Origin: Azohydromonas lata NBRC 102462 | GTDB taxonomy: Bacteria; Pseudomonadota; Gammaproteobacteria; Burkholderiales; Burkholderiaceae_C | NCBI RefSeq assembly: GCF_001571085.1 | Contig: NZ_BCTC01000009.1 | Coordinates: 37,863 to 101,862 of the forward strand | DNA length: 64,000 nucleotides | Direction of reading: 5' to 3' | Shown: positions 1 to 12,307 of the stretch, piece by piece | Layout: each line of letters begins with the position of its first letter | Position numbering within the stretch: the first letter of the stretch is position 1 | The notes under the pieces: generated by a model | Seen by the model: only the letters and a program-made list of their open reading frames with translations | Databases searched by the model: none | Told to the model about the DNA's origin: nothing | Program-made: the position numbers and the translations under genes

Positions 1-772
1 CGTCCACGCAGCCGCCGGTGCCCTCGGCCTTGGTGATGAGGCAGCCGCCGTCGGCGTCCAGCTCGGCGATGGGGTAGCCCACCTCGGCCAGGCCGGGCAC
101 GTCCTTGATGCCCGGGTCGGCGAAGTAGCCGCCGCACACCTGCGCGCCGCACTCCAGCAGGTGCCCGGCCATGGTGGCGCGCGCCAGGCGGTCCCAGTCG
201 TCCAGGGCCCAGCCGAAATGCGCCAGCGCCGGGCCCACGGTGAGCGAGGGGTCGGCCACGCGGCCGGTGATCACCACGTCCGCCCCCTCGCGCAGCGCCT
301 GCGCGATGGCCTCCGCGCCCAAGTAGGCGTTGGCGCTGGCGACGTCGAGGTTTTCGGCCCGCGCGCCCAGCGCCTGCCGCAGCGCGTCGCGGTGCGCGGG
401 GCCGGACACGTCGTCGCCGCTGACCACGGCCACGCGCGGCACGCGTGCGCCCACCTCGCGCGCCAGCGCCAGCACGCGGCGCGCGGCGGCGTGCGGGTTG
501 GCCGCGCCGAAGTTGCCCACGATGCGTATGCCGCCGGCCAGGCAGTCGGCCAGCACGGGCGCGAGCATGTCCGCCAGCAGCGGCTCGTAGCCGCTTTCCG
601 GGTCGGCGCGGCGCGCCAGTTGCGCCAGCGCCAGGGTGCGCTCGGCCAGGGTTTCGAAGATCAGCACCGACGGCAGGCCGCGGCGCAGCAGGGTGTCCAC
701 CACCGGGCGGGCGGCGTCGGTGCGGTCGCCGGAAAAACCGGCGGCGCAACCTATCAACAAGGTGTCTTGCAT
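1..772 (-). CDS. AtuA-like (DUF1446) protein, partial
   Basis: Read on the minus strand, the frame starts with ATG at 772 and is still open at base 1, so 257 N-terminal codons are visible and the rest lies outside the window. The N-terminus (MQDTLLIGCAAGFSGDRTDA) and the stretches GNFGAANPHAA and TGRVADPSLTVGP are typical of the acyclic terpene utilisation AtuA / DUF1446 family. Its founding member is needed for citronellol and geraniol catabolism in Pseudomonas, but its biochemical activity is not well defined. Many environmental members sit with CoA-ester catabolism genes unrelated to terpenes, so the substrate cannot be named. A LysR gene diverges from it across about 130 bases, the usual layout for a regulator and its target. 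Confidence 0.8.
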   Translation of the reverse strand, partial: MQDTLLIGCAAGFSGDRTDAARPVVDTLLRRGLPSVLIFETLAERTLALAQLARRADPESGYEPLLADMLAPVLADCLAGGIRIVGNFGAANPHAAARRVLALAREVGARVPRVAVVSGDDVSGPAHRDALRQALGARAENLDVASANAYLGAEAIAQALREGADVVITGRVADPSLTVGPALAHFGWALDDWDRLARATMAGHLLECGAQVCGGYFADPGIKDVPGLAEVGYPIAELDADGGCLITKAEGTGGCVD

Positions 773-904
773 GGCGGGTGCGGGCTGCGGGCCCGTGCCT
801 GGGACGATGCAAACCACTGTAGGAGCGGCGATTCAATTGGAGAATTCGTTTGTTTGGATCAATTCATAGGCAAAGCAAATGAATAGTCGACGGCGGGGCA
901 CGCG

Positions 905-1858
905 ATGAGCGAGCCGGATTTCTCCACGCGCCAGCTTCGCGCCTTCGTGGCGCTGGCCGAGACGCGCAACTTCACGCGCGCCGCGGCGCGGCTGCACCTG
1001 TCGCAGCCGGCGTTCAGCGCGCTCATACGCGCGCTGGAGGAGGCGTTGGGCGCCCGGCTGTTCGACCGCAGCACGCGCCACGTGGAGCCCACGGCCGAAG
1101 GGGCGCTGTTCCTGGACAGCGCGCAGCGGCTGCTGCGCGACCTGACGCTGAGCGTGGCCGACCTGGGCGAGCACGTGGCACGGCGGCGCGGCCGGGTGGC
1201 CCTGGCCGCGCTGCCGGCGCTGGCCGCGGGCTGGCTGCCGCCGCTGCTGGCCGGCTTCAGGCGCCGCCACCCCGGCGTGGAACTGGACGTGGCCGATGCG
1301 CTGTCGGAGGACTGCGTGGAGCGCGTGCGCGGCGGGCGGGCCGACTTCGCGCTGGCGGCGGTGCGCTCGGCCGCGCCGGAGCTGCTGGTGGAGCCCTTTT
1401 GCGCCGACCGCTTCCACCTCGTGTGCCCGCGCGGCCATGCGCTGGCGGCGCGGCCCGTGGTGGTGCTGGCGGACCTGGCCGGCGAGCCCTTCATCCATCT
1501 GGCGCGCAACAGCAGCGTGCGCCAGCACATCGAGTCGGCGCTGTGGGCCGGCACGGTGGTGCTGCGGCCGGTGATGGAACTGGAGCAGCTGGGCACCGTG
1601 GCGGGCATGGTGCGCGCGGGGCTGGGCATCACGGTGGTGCCGGCGCTCACGCTGTTCCATTTCGAGCACCCGGCGCTGGTGACGCGGCCGCTGCACGCGC
1701 CGGGGCTGCAGCGGCAGATCTTCTCCATCCGCCGCCGCGACCGCGGCCTGTCCGCCGCGGCGCAGGGCCTGTTCGACGAGCTGATGGACCAGCGGCCGCG
1801 CATGGAACCGGACGCGCCGCATGTGCCGGACACGCCGGGCGCGGCGCCCGCGGCCTGA
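905..1858 (+). CDS. LysR-family transcriptional regulator
   Basis: This 317-residue protein has an N-terminal winged helix-turn-helix (about residues 7-66, with QLRAFVALAETRNFTRAAA and LSQPAFSALIRALE) and a LysR substrate-binding domain from about residue 92 to 300. The start at 905 gives MSEPDFSTRQLRAF, the normal distance to the first helix. It is divergent from the AtuA-like gene, so it probably controls that gene in response to a pathway metabolite. The shared gap (about 773-904) has an unusually AT-rich core around 832-890 with ATTG/CAAT half sites that could hold LysR T-N11-A boxes; no single operator can be assigned. The last 20 residues are Pro/Ala-rich and probably disordered. Confidence 0.9.
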   Translation: MSEPDFSTRQLRAFVALAETRNFTRAAARLHLSQPAFSALIRALEEALGARLFDRSTRHVEPTAEGALFLDSAQRLLRDLTLSVADLGEHVARRRGRVALAALPALAAGWLPPLLAGFRRRHPGVELDVADALSEDCVERVRGGRADFALAAVRSAAPELLVEPFCADRFHLVCPRGHALAARPVVVLADLAGEPFIHLARNSSVRQHIESALWAGTVVLRPVMELEQLGTVAGMVRAGLGITVVPALTLFHFEHPALVTRPLHAPGLQRQIFSIRRRDRGLSAAAQGLFDELMDQRPRMEPDAPHVPDTPGAAPAA

Positions 1859-1992
1859 CGCCCCAGCCCGCCTTCAATCCGCCGCCAGCCCCGGCGGCGG
1901 CGCCGCACGCGAACGTGCCGCCCGCGCCGCGTCAGCCGCGCGCAGGCCCGCGTGCGCACAATGCCCGGCCTCGCCACCCACCGGCCCAACCC

Positions 1993-2685
1993 TTGTCCCG
2001 CTCCCAACGCCTGCTCGACCTGCTGCAGCTGCTGCGCCGCCACCGCCACCCCGTGGGCGGCGCGGCGCTGGCGCAGGCGCTGGGCATCTCGCTGCGCACC
2101 CTGTACCGCGACATCGCCACGCTGCAGGCGCAGGGCGCGCACGTCGATGGCGCGCCCGGCCTGGGCTACGTGCTGCGCGAGGGTTTCACCTTGCCGCCGC
2201 TCATGTTCTCGGTGGACGAGCTCGAAGCCCTGGTGCTGGGCTCGCGCTGGGTGATGGAGCGCGGCGACGCGCGGCTGGCCACCGCCGCGCGCGACCTGCT
2301 GGCCAAGGTGGGCGCGGTGCTGCCCGCGCCGCTCAAGCGCGAGCTGGAGGACAGCGCGCTGCTGGCCGGCCCAAGCGCGCCGCTGGTGGCCGGCGAGGCC
2401 GCGCTGCTGCCGCCGCTGCGCGAGGCCATCCGGCTGGAGCGCCGCCTGGAGCTGGACTACCGCGACGCCCAGGGCCGCTGCAGCACGCGCACCGTGTGGC
2501 CCTTCGCCCTGGGCTTCTTCGACCGCGTGCAGGTGCTGGTGGCGCACTGCGAGCTGCGCGGCGAGATCCGCCACTTCCGCACCGACCGCATCGCCGCGCT
2601 GCGCCCGCGCGAGGAGCGCTACCCGCGCCGGCGCCAGGCGCTGCTCAAGGACTGGCGCGAGCGCGAAGGCGTCGCGCAACCCTGA
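1993..2685 (+). CDS. YafY-type HTH/WYL-domain regulator
   Basis: The 230-residue product has an HTH_11 DNA-binding domain (about residues 3-58, with SQRLLDLLQLLRRH and ISLRTLYRDIATLQ) and a C-terminal WYL domain (about 135-205). The frame is open far upstream, but family proteins begin with (M)SRSQRLL, which here corresponds to a TTG codon at 1993; no in-frame ATG lies nearby. WYL regulators bind a nucleic-acid or nucleotide-like ligand and often control stress or detoxification genes. The VOC gene starting 126 bases downstream on the same strand is the common partner of YafY-type regulators, so it is the likely target. The start codon is the least certain part of this entry. Confidence 0.82.
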   Translation: MSRSQRLLDLLQLLRRHRHPVGGAALAQALGISLRTLYRDIATLQAQGAHVDGAPGLGYVLREGFTLPPLMFSVDELEALVLGSRWVMERGDARLATAARDLLAKVGAVLPAPLKRELEDSALLAGPSAPLVAGEAALLPPLREAIRLERRLELDYRDAQGRCSTRTVWPFALGFFDRVQVLVAHCELRGEIRHFRTDRIAALRPREERYPRRRQALLKDWREREGVAQP

Positions 2686-2811
2686 AGTGGCGCACGCGGC
2701 GTGCGCCGTGCGGGAAGGGCGCTGCACGCTGCTGACGGAATCTGTCACACCCCGCCGCGAGCATGGAGGCCTTCGACAAGCACTTGGCTTCAACGCCACG
2801 GGAGAGCCGCC

Positions 2812-3249
2812 ATGACCCAGAACACCGCCGCCACTGCCCACACTGCCGACGCCACCGCCGCCCTCGCCGGCCAGGCCCTCAAGTCCGACCCCAACTTCCT
2901 GCTGCTGTACGTGCGCAGCGCGGTGGAAAGCGCCGGCTTCTACGCCGCGCTGCTGGGCAAGGCGCCGGTGGAGAGCTCGCCGACCTTTGCCCTGTTCGCG
3001 CTGGACTCCGGCGTGATGCTGGGCCTGTGGGGCGCCGGCGGCGTGGTGCCCGCGGCCACCGCGCCGGGCGGCATGGAGCTGGCCTTCGCGGTGCCGGACA
3101 AGGCGGCCGTCGAGGCCCGCCACGCCGACTGGACGGCGCGCGGCATCCCCGTCATCCAGCCGCCCACGGCCATGGACTTCGGCTTCACCTTCGCCGCGCA
3201 GGACCCGGACGGCCACCGGCTGCGCGTGTTCGCGCCCGGGGCGCAGTGA
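2812..3249 (+). CDS. VOC-family (glyoxalase/bleomycin-resistance fold) protein
   Basis: This 145-residue single-module protein has the paired beta-alpha-beta-beta-beta signature: FLLLYVRSAVESAGFYAALLG near the N-terminus and GFTFAAQDPDGHRLRVFAPG at the C-terminus. About 25 residues of Ala/Thr-rich leader precede the fold. A good ribosome-binding site (GGGAGAG, about six bases from ATG) supports 2812. The family includes glyoxalase I, extradiol dioxygenases and antibiotic-sequestering proteins. Obvious glyoxalase I metal ligands cannot be assigned with confidence, so a ligand-binding or resistance role is as likely as catalysis. It lies directly downstream of the WYL regulator, which probably controls it. 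Confidence 0.8.
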   Translation: MTQNTAATAHTADATAALAGQALKSDPNFLLLYVRSAVESAGFYAALLGKAPVESSPTFALFALDSGVMLGLWGAGGVVPAATAPGGMELAFAVPDKAAVEARHADWTARGIPVIQPPTAMDFGFTFAAQDPDGHRLRVFAPGAQ

Positions 3250-3327
3250 GGGTGGGCGCCTGAGCCTTTCGCGGCCCACGGCGCCGTCCAGGACCGCCGG
3301 CACCGTTGCATGACCCATCGGGAACGC

Positions 3328-3432
3328 CTGTTTTGCAAACCTTGCACGTTTGCAGCCCCTCCTCGGCCTCCATTCGGCGCTGCAAACGCCGAAAACAAGC
3401 GGTGGCCGAGTTTGCCCAAGCGCAAACAGGCT
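3328..3432. repeat. Cluster of GCAAAC/GTTTGC motifs upstream of the GGDEF gene
   Basis: Within about 100 bases there are five GCAAAC-type hexamers on alternating strands: TTTGCAAAC at 3332, CGTTTGCAG at 3347, CTGCAAACG at 3380, GTTTGCCC at 3410 and GCGCAAACAG at 3420. The outer ends also form an inverted pair (GCCTGTTTTGC / GCAAACAGGC). The array sits 70-175 bases before the start of the GGDEF gene, in a gap that otherwise has no coding signal. It looks like a multi-site operator, but no regulator can be named. Confidence 0.4.
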
Positions 3433-3502
3433 GGGTGAAGCGCCTGCGCGCCGCGTTTTGCGGCGAGAGCGGCTGCCGAGCCGGTGACAAAATGCAACGC
3501 AA

Positions 3503-4522
3503 ATGACCATACTGATAGACCATCTCGCTGACATCACCGGCCATCGCGACCGCGAGCGGGCCGACACGTTGCTGCTGGACACGCTGCGCGAGCTGCTGGC
3601 GCCGGCCACGGTGGCCCTGCACCGCTGCACGGGCGACTCGCAGTCGCTGCAATGGCGTTCGCGCGTGCCCATCACCGGGCGGGGGCGGCGCGCCAGGGAC
3701 ACGGGGATGGTCACGCGCTTCGAGGCGCACCTTGTGGAGGAGGTCGACCCGGCCTGGATGGAGTGCCTGCGCCGCCACCAGATCCTGGAGGTGGATGGCC
3801 ATCCCACGGTGATGCTGCTGCCGCTGGTGGTCACGGGGCAAGGCGTGGGCGTGGTGGAAGTGCGCAGCAACGGGGCGCTTGGGCGCCACACGCGGCAGAC
3901 GGCGCGCGCCATCGTCCGGCTGTACGGCAATTTCCTGGCGCTGCTGGACTACGGCGAGCGCGACGCGCTCACCGGGCTGTTCAACCGCAAGACCTTCAAC
4001 GAGTGCTTCATGCGCATCGTGCTGGGGTCCGCTCCCGGCGCGGCGGCCGCAGGCGAGGCAGCCGAGCCGCCGCTGAGCCACTACATGGCGGTGCTCAACC
4101 TGGACCACATGAAGAAGGTCAACGACACCTTCGGCCATCTGGTGGGCGACGAGGTGCTGCTCATCACCTCGCGCGTGATGCGCACGGCGCTGCGCACGGA
4201 GGAAGGGCTGTTCCGCTTCGGCGGCGAGGAATTCGTGGTGCTGCTGGAGGCCGTGGACGAGGAGTCCGCCCGCCAGGTGCTGGACCGGGTGCGCGAGCAG
4301 GTGTCGCAGCAGCACTACCCGCAGGCCGAGCGCGTGACGGTGAGCATCGGCTTCACCGAGCTGCGCCCAAGCGACCTGCCCACCAGCGCCATCGAGCGTG
4401 CCGACCGTGCGCTGCACCTGGCCAAGGCCAGCGGGCGCAACCGCGTCACCGGCCCGGCCGCGATGGCGCAGGCCGGGCTGGAAGTGGCCGCGGACTACGG
4501 CGGAGACGTGGACCTGTTCTGA
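3503..4522 (+). CDS. GGDEF-domain protein (diguanylate cyclase-like)
   Basis: This 339-residue cytosolic protein has no membrane segment. Residues 1-145 look like a GAF-type sensor (the cofactor is not identifiable). A GGDEF domain follows (about 150-320), with the signature GGEEF at residues 240-244 and HMKKVNDTFGHLVGDEV before it. In active cyclases the helix before the signature reads D-x-D-x-F-K-x-x-N-D, and the first Asp binds magnesium; here that residue is Asn199 (LNLDHMKKVND). The product-inhibition I-site reads RTEE instead of RxxD. The GTP-base residues N and D of ND...GD are kept. It could therefore be a weak cyclase, a GTP sensor or a c-di-GMP-independent protein. It stands alone behind a motif-rich upstream region. 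Confidence 0.88.
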   Translation: MTILIDHLADITGHRDRERADTLLLDTLRELLAPATVALHRCTGDSQSLQWRSRVPITGRGRRARDTGMVTRFEAHLVEEVDPAWMECLRRHQILEVDGHPTVMLLPLVVTGQGVGVVEVRSNGALGRHTRQTARAIVRLYGNFLALLDYGERDALTGLFNRKTFNECFMRIVLGSAPGAAAAGEAAEPPLSHYMAVLNLDHMKKVNDTFGHLVGDEVLLITSRVMRTALRTEEGLFRFGGEEFVVLLEAVDEESARQVLDRVREQVSQQHYPQAERVTVSIGFTELRPSDLPTSAIERADRALHLAKASGRNRVTGPAAMAQAGLEVAADYGGDVDLF

Positions 4523-4657
4523 TCGTCGCGCCGCCCGCGCCGCGGCCGCGGTGCCCGCGCGGCAGGGCCCATACTCCCGCCCGCGCGCCGGCCTGCTGTG
4601 CCGGCGCACGTCTTCATACACAGGGACAGCGGGGCTTGCCCGCGGGAGGAATGAGCT

Positions 4658-5428
4658 ATGGGTCGCCTGGCCATCGTGAGCGCCATTGACCAGGAACTGC
4701 GCGGGCTGCTGGCCTCGCTGCCCAATGCGCAGTGCGTGCGCCGTGCCGGGCGCGAGTTCTGGGTGGGCACGCTGTGCGGACACGACGTCGTGCTGGTGCG
4801 CTCGCTCATCGGCAAGGTGGCCGCGGCCACCACGGCGGCCGTGCTGCTGGAGCACTTCCAGGTGGACGCCATCGTCTTCACCGGCGTGGCCGGCGGCTTG
4901 GGCGCGGGCGTGCGCATAGGCGACATCGTGGTGGCCGACACGCTGCTGCAGCACGACATGGACGCCTCGCCCATCTTTGCGCGCTTCGAGGTGCCTCTTT
5001 ATGGCCGCTCGCGCTTCGGCACGGACGCGCTGCTGTCGCGCCGGCTGGAGATCGCCTGCGCGCGGGTACTGTCCTCCATTGCCGCGGGCACCTGCTCGGA
5101 GCTGAGCACGGTGCAACTGGCCGGTTGCGGCGTGGCGCACGGGCCGCGCGTGCACCGCGGGCTGATCGTGAGCGGCGACCGTTTCGTGAGCAGCGCCGCC
5201 GAGGCGCAGGCGCTGCAGTCGGACCACGCCGACGCCCTGGCCGTGGAAATGGAAGGCGCGGCGCTGGCGCAGGTCTGCCATGACTTCGGCGTGCCCTGCG
5301 CGGTGATGCGCACGGTGTCCGACCGCGCGGACGACACGGCGCATGTCGACTTCAACCGGTTTATCGAGGACGTGGCCAGCCGGTATACGCATGCGGCGGT
5401 ATTGGCGATGCTGGGGGCAATGGCGTAA
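4658..5428 (+). CDS. mtnN: 5'-methylthioadenosine/S-adenosylhomocysteine nucleosidase
   Basis: This 256-residue PNP_UDP_1 family enzyme is predicted to cleave the glycosidic bond of MTA and SAH to adenine and the thioribose, recycling products of polyamine, quorum-signal and methylation reactions. Family landmarks are present: an N-terminal Glu in AIDQE (residue 13), the ribose-phosphate loop region FTGVAGGLG, the substrate-binding VEMEGAALAQVC, and the catalytic Asp in RTVSDRADD. A strong ribosome-binding site (GGGAGGAATG) precedes ATG 4658. It is 20-25 residues longer than E. coli MtnN, mainly through an internal loop. Related nucleoside phosphorylases share the fold, but the acidic residues match the nucleosidase group. 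No partner gene is adjacent. Confidence 0.88.
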   Translation: MGRLAIVSAIDQELRGLLASLPNAQCVRRAGREFWVGTLCGHDVVLVRSLIGKVAAATTAAVLLEHFQVDAIVFTGVAGGLGAGVRIGDIVVADTLLQHDMDASPIFARFEVPLYGRSRFGTDALLSRRLEIACARVLSSIAAGTCSELSTVQLAGCGVAHGPRVHRGLIVSGDRFVSSAAEAQALQSDHADALAVEMEGAALAQVCHDFGVPCAVMRTVSDRADDTAHVDFNRFIEDVASRYTHAAVLAMLGAMA

Positions 5429-5587
5429 GCAGGAAATTGTTCGTTGGTGTTTTGTCCGGGGATTTTGCGGCGGGTGCCGGTATTGGCTGGTATTAATAAG
5501 TCGCCGGCCATGAGATTCAAATGGTTCCTGAATCTTGATGGGCGGGCCGCCATAACGACGTCCTGATTCACCCGTTCCCCGTCCGTT

Positions 5588-5618
5588 GTGTACGCGCAGG
5601 CGTCAATCCAGGCGGCCC
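5588..5618 (-). repeat. Decayed half copy of the MITE-like repeat
   Basis: GCGCAGGCG followed by ATCCAGGCGGCCCC matches one arm of the elements at 8143, 11105 and 18963, with a three-base change (GGG to TCA) in between. No second arm is visible, so it is read as a remnant. The resemblance could be chance over this length, hence the low confidence. Confidence 0.35.
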
Positions 5619-5679
5619 CTTGCAGAAAACTTGTTGCGCACGCACTACCGGCAGTGCGCAAACGGCCCAAAGTGTCGGA

Positions 5680-5699
5680 TACTGTATGAAAACACAGTA
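5680..5699. promoter_or_regulatory. LexA (SOS) box upstream of imuA
   Basis: The 20-base palindrome TACTGTATGAAAACACAGTA contains CTGT-N8-ACAG, the LexA consensus core known from E. coli and many beta- and gammaproteobacteria, and its outer TA...TA bases also match. It ends 12 bases before the imuA start, so LexA would cover the promoter or the start of the transcript. This fits the known DNA-damage induction of imuA-imuB-dnaE2 cassettes. Confidence 0.9.
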
Positions 5700-5711
5700 T
5701 TCAAGACACCC

Positions 5712-6599
5712 ATGGCATTACCCCGCTCGTCGCCACTCGGTATTTCCCATTCCCTGGCGTCCTTGCCGCCCGCGGTGGCGGCGGGCCTGTGGCGGGGCAG
5801 CGAGATGGGGCAGCCGCCGGTGTCGGCCTGGGCCACGGGGTTTGAGGCGCTGGACCGCGAGCTGCCCGGCGGCGGCTGGCCCGGCGGGGCGCTGACGGAG
5901 CTGCTGCAGCCGCAGCCGGCCGTGCTGGAGTGGCGGCTGCTGGGCCCGGCGCTGGCCGCGCTGGCCGCGCGCGGCCAGCGGCTGGCGCTGGTCAACCCGC
6001 CGCGCCAGCCCAACGCGCCGGGCTTGCTGCAAATGGGCCTGGACGTGCGCCAGCTCGTGTGGGTGCAGGCCGACAGCCCGGCCCAACAGCTGTGGTGCAC
6101 CGAGCAACTGCTGCGCGCCGCCGGCGCCGTGGTGGTGGCCTGGCTGCCGCAGGCGCGGCCTGAGCAATTGCGGCGGCTGCAGGGGTGCGCGCAAGGCGGC
6201 GGCCAGCGGCCGGCCTTCATCTGCCGCCCGGCCGCCGCGCGGCATGAAGCCTCGGCCGCACCGCTGCGGCTGCTGGCCGCGCCGGGCGCCACGCCCTGGG
6301 CGCTGAAGGTGCACCTGCTCAAGCGCCGCGGCCCGGCGCACGAGGGCGACATCGAGCTGCTGGCCGTGCCCCCCGGGCTGCGCGCGGTGCTGCCCGCGCG
6401 CGCCTGGCGCGGCGCGGGCCTGCCGCCGCAGCCCGTCGCCCCCAGCCGGCACGTTCCGGCGCCGCGGGTGGCGCCCGGGCCGGCGCCCGCGCTGGCCCAT
6501 GTGGCCGCGCCGGTGCAGCCGGCGCTGGCCGCCCAAAGGTCCGCCACGGAGGCCGAGCATGCTGTGGGCCGCCGCCTGCACGCCCGCACCGCCCACTGA
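5712..6599 (+). CDS. imuA: ImuA, SOS mutasome accessory protein (RecA/SulA-like)
   Basis: This 295-residue protein contains the RecA-like opening GFEALDRELPGGGWPGGALTELL-type region (about residues 44-66) and ends in a low-complexity Ala/Pro/His tail. ImuA binds ImuB and RecA-like partners and is needed for damage-induced mutagenesis together with DnaE2; it has no enzyme activity of its own. Start 5712 is the first ATG after the LexA box, with no strong ribosome-binding site, so the transcript may be nearly leaderless. The 3' end overlaps imuB by 41 bases, so the two are translated together. Confidence 0.9.
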   Translation: MALPRSSPLGISHSLASLPPAVAAGLWRGSEMGQPPVSAWATGFEALDRELPGGGWPGGALTELLQPQPAVLEWRLLGPALAALAARGQRLALVNPPRQPNAPGLLQMGLDVRQLVWVQADSPAQQLWCTEQLLRAAGAVVVAWLPQARPEQLRRLQGCAQGGGQRPAFICRPAAARHEASAAPLRLLAAPGATPWALKVHLLKRRGPAHEGDIELLAVPPGLRAVLPARAWRGAGLPPQPVAPSRHVPAPRVAPGPAPALAHVAAPVQPALAAQRSATEAEHAVGRRLHARTAH

Positions 6600-8001
6600 G
6601 GGCGCGCCAGCCGGCGACCCGCCCGCGCTGGCGGCGCTGTCGCACTGGGCCCTGCAGTTCACGCCGCGCGTGGCGCGGGTGGAGGAGGCGGTGCTAATGG
6701 AGCTGCGCGCCAGCCTGCGCCTGTTCGGCGGCGCGGCGGCGCTGCGCGCGCGCATGGCGGCCGAGGCGCTGGAGCTGGGCGCCTGCGCGCTGAGCTGGGG
6801 CGCCTCCACCGGGCTGGCCGCGCTGGCCCTGGCGCGCGCGGGGCACGCGGGCTGTACCGAGGCCGACGGCGCCATGGACGCCGCCACGCTGGCCGACAAG
6901 CCCGCCGCCGCGCCGCTGTGTGCGCTGCTGGATGGCCTGGCGCTGCACACCCTGAGCGCGGCGCGCGCGCACGTGCCCACGCTGCTGCGCACGGGCTGCA
7001 GCACCTTGGGCGGGCTGCGCCGGCTGCCGCGCGGAGGGCTGTCGCGGCGCTTTGGCGGGGAGCTGCTGCAGGCGCTGGACCAGGCCTATGGCCTGCGCCC
7101 CGAGGCCTGGCGCTGGTTCACTCTGCCGGAGACCTTCGCCCTGGAGCTGGAGCTGCCCTGGCGCGTGGAGCAGGCTCCCGCGCTGGCGCAGGCCGCGCGG
7201 CGGCTGCTGCTGGCGCTGTGCGGCTGGCTGGCGGCACGCCACGGCGGGGCCACGGCTTTCACCCTGTATTGGGCGCATGACGCGATGCGCAGCCGCGCGG
7301 CCGGCGCCGGTGGCGAGCTCACCTTGCGCACGGCCGAGCCGACGCGGGACGTGGCCTTCCTGCAGCGGCTGCTGGGCGAGCACCTCCACCGCACCGCGCT
7401 GCTGGCGCCCGCGGGCGCGCTGGGCCTGCGGCTGCAGCAGTGGCAGCCGCTGGCAGCGCCCGGCGCCGGGCTGTTGCCGGACGGCCGTGACGAGGGCGAG
7501 CCGCTGTCGCAGGTGCTGCAGCGGCTGTCGGCGCGCTTGGGCGAGGAGCGCGTGCGCCGGCCGCTGCTGGTGGCCGACCACCGGCCGGAGTGGATGCAGC
7601 GCTGGCTGAGCGTGCAGCAGGGCGCGCCGCGCCCAAGCGCGCTGCCGCCCGCGCAGGCCACGCTGCTGCCGCAGCCCGGTTTCGTGCTGGCGCAACCGTT
7701 GCGCCTGGCGCTCAAGGACAACCGGCCCGTCTACCAGGGCCCGCTGCAGCTCGTGGCCGGGCCGCACCGCATAGAGGGCGGCTGGTGGCACCGGCTGGGG
7801 GAGGAGGCCGGCCTGGAGCACGGCAGCGCGGGCGGCCAGGGCACGCCGGGCGGGCCAGGCGGCCAGAGCGCCATCGCCAGCGGCCACGTGCAGCGCGACT
7901 ACTGGCTGGCCTGGAGCCCGCATGCCGGGCTGCTGTGGATCTTCCAGACGCGGCTGGCCGACGAGGCGAGCGCCTGGTATTTGCATGGGAGCTTTGCGTG
8001 A
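6559..8001 (+). CDS. imuB: ImuB, catalytically inactive Y-family polymerase homologue
   Basis: The 480-residue product starts with the family-typical MLWAA; this ATG at 6559 is preferred over the more upstream open frame. The Y-family core includes HWALQFTPRVARV, LRASLRLFGG and the fingers/thumb helix-hairpin region TLGGLRRLPRGGLSRRFG. The conserved ImuB C-terminus (YQGPLQLVAGPHRIEGGWW and RDYWLAWSPHAGLLWIFQ) is intact. The acidic residues that bind metal in active Y-family polymerases are not seen near the N-terminus, as is known for ImuB, which tethers DnaE2 to the beta clamp. It is co-transcribed with imuA. dnaE2 follows after a 424-base gap that contains a MITE-like repeat, unlike the tight spacing usual for this cassette. 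Confidence 0.9.
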   Translation: MLWAAACTPAPPTEGAPAGDPPALAALSHWALQFTPRVARVEEAVLMELRASLRLFGGAAALRARMAAEALELGACALSWGASTGLAALALARAGHAGCTEADGAMDAATLADKPAAAPLCALLDGLALHTLSAARAHVPTLLRTGCSTLGGLRRLPRGGLSRRFGGELLQALDQAYGLRPEAWRWFTLPETFALELELPWRVEQAPALAQAARRLLLALCGWLAARHGGATAFTLYWAHDAMRSRAAGAGGELTLRTAEPTRDVAFLQRLLGEHLHRTALLAPAGALGLRLQQWQPLAAPGAGLLPDGRDEGEPLSQVLQRLSARLGEERVRRPLLVADHRPEWMQRWLSVQQGAPRPSALPPAQATLLPQPGFVLAQPLRLALKDNRPVYQGPLQLVAGPHRIEGGWWHRLGEEAGLEHGSAGGQGTPGGPGGQSAIASGHVQRDYWLAWSPHAGLLWIFQTRLADEASAWYLHGSFA

Positions 8002-8142
8002 GGGCCCAAGCTGGGATGCGGCGGCACGGCGGGGGACAGGAGAAAAGGGGGAGGAAGGGGAAGAGAGGGTGGAGGCTGGCCAAACGCTGCATGCCGAAAG
8101 TAGCTCTGCGCATCAGCCGCAAGCTGATTGGGCACGCAACCT

Positions 8143-8296
8143 ACTTCGTCATTCCCGCGGAGGCGGGAATCCAGGCGGCCCCACGCCAGAGCGTAGAGAC
8201 AACAAAGGATCACCGCGGTTTTGTCCCCGGTACGCCGCCCCATGAGCTGACGGCCGACTTGGGGACCGCCTGGATTCCCGCCTTCGCGGGAATGAC
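8143..8296. repeat. MITE-like palindromic element, copy 1
   Basis: About 154 bases are bounded by inverted arms. The left arm (from 8143) reads ACTTCGTCATTCCCGC followed by AGGCGGGAATCCAGGCGG; the right arm (8261-8296) is its reverse complement with few changes. Each arm is itself a small hairpin (ATTCCCGC / GCGGGAAT). The core is non-coding. Together with flanks it fills most of the gap between imuB and dnaE2 (8002-8425); nothing else is evident there apart from a purine-rich stretch at 8025-8070. No transposase is encoded, so mobility would be in trans. Confidence 0.85.
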
Positions 8297-8425
8297 GGAT
8301 CGGGGGGCGCTGCGCGTCCGCCTCCGGCGGCCGCTCACGGGTTGGCGTGCACTGCGTGTGCGCCCCTGGCTGGCCGTGTCACCACGGTCCCACGCCGACC
8401 TTGCCCGGCTCTGACCCTGCCTTCC

Positions 8426-12094
<3,669 letters not shown>

Positions 12095-12307
12095 GGGGAA
12101 ATATGTTCGAACGGGAATTTTAAGTGGGGAAAAATCTGGTTTTTCTGAAAATAATTTGCTTTAACTCAAATGTTTCTCGTTTTATTGCGGCAACGGCTGG
12201 TTGCGTGGAATAGTTGTCACTCAAATCTTTCGAATGGCATTTCGAGGCTGTTGAGTGCGGCATGAATATTTCCGTGGGTCTGTGAAGTGAGAATTACAAG
12301 TAAACCA

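Noticed and set aside
859..3930. 1023-codon minus-strand open frame across the LysR, WYL and VOC genes
   Set aside because: No family motifs, and it overlaps three recognisable genes; typical shadow frame.
5513..5535. AGATTCA/TGAATCT hairpin after mtnN as a terminator
   Set aside because: Seven-bp AT-rich stem with no T-run; too weak to call.
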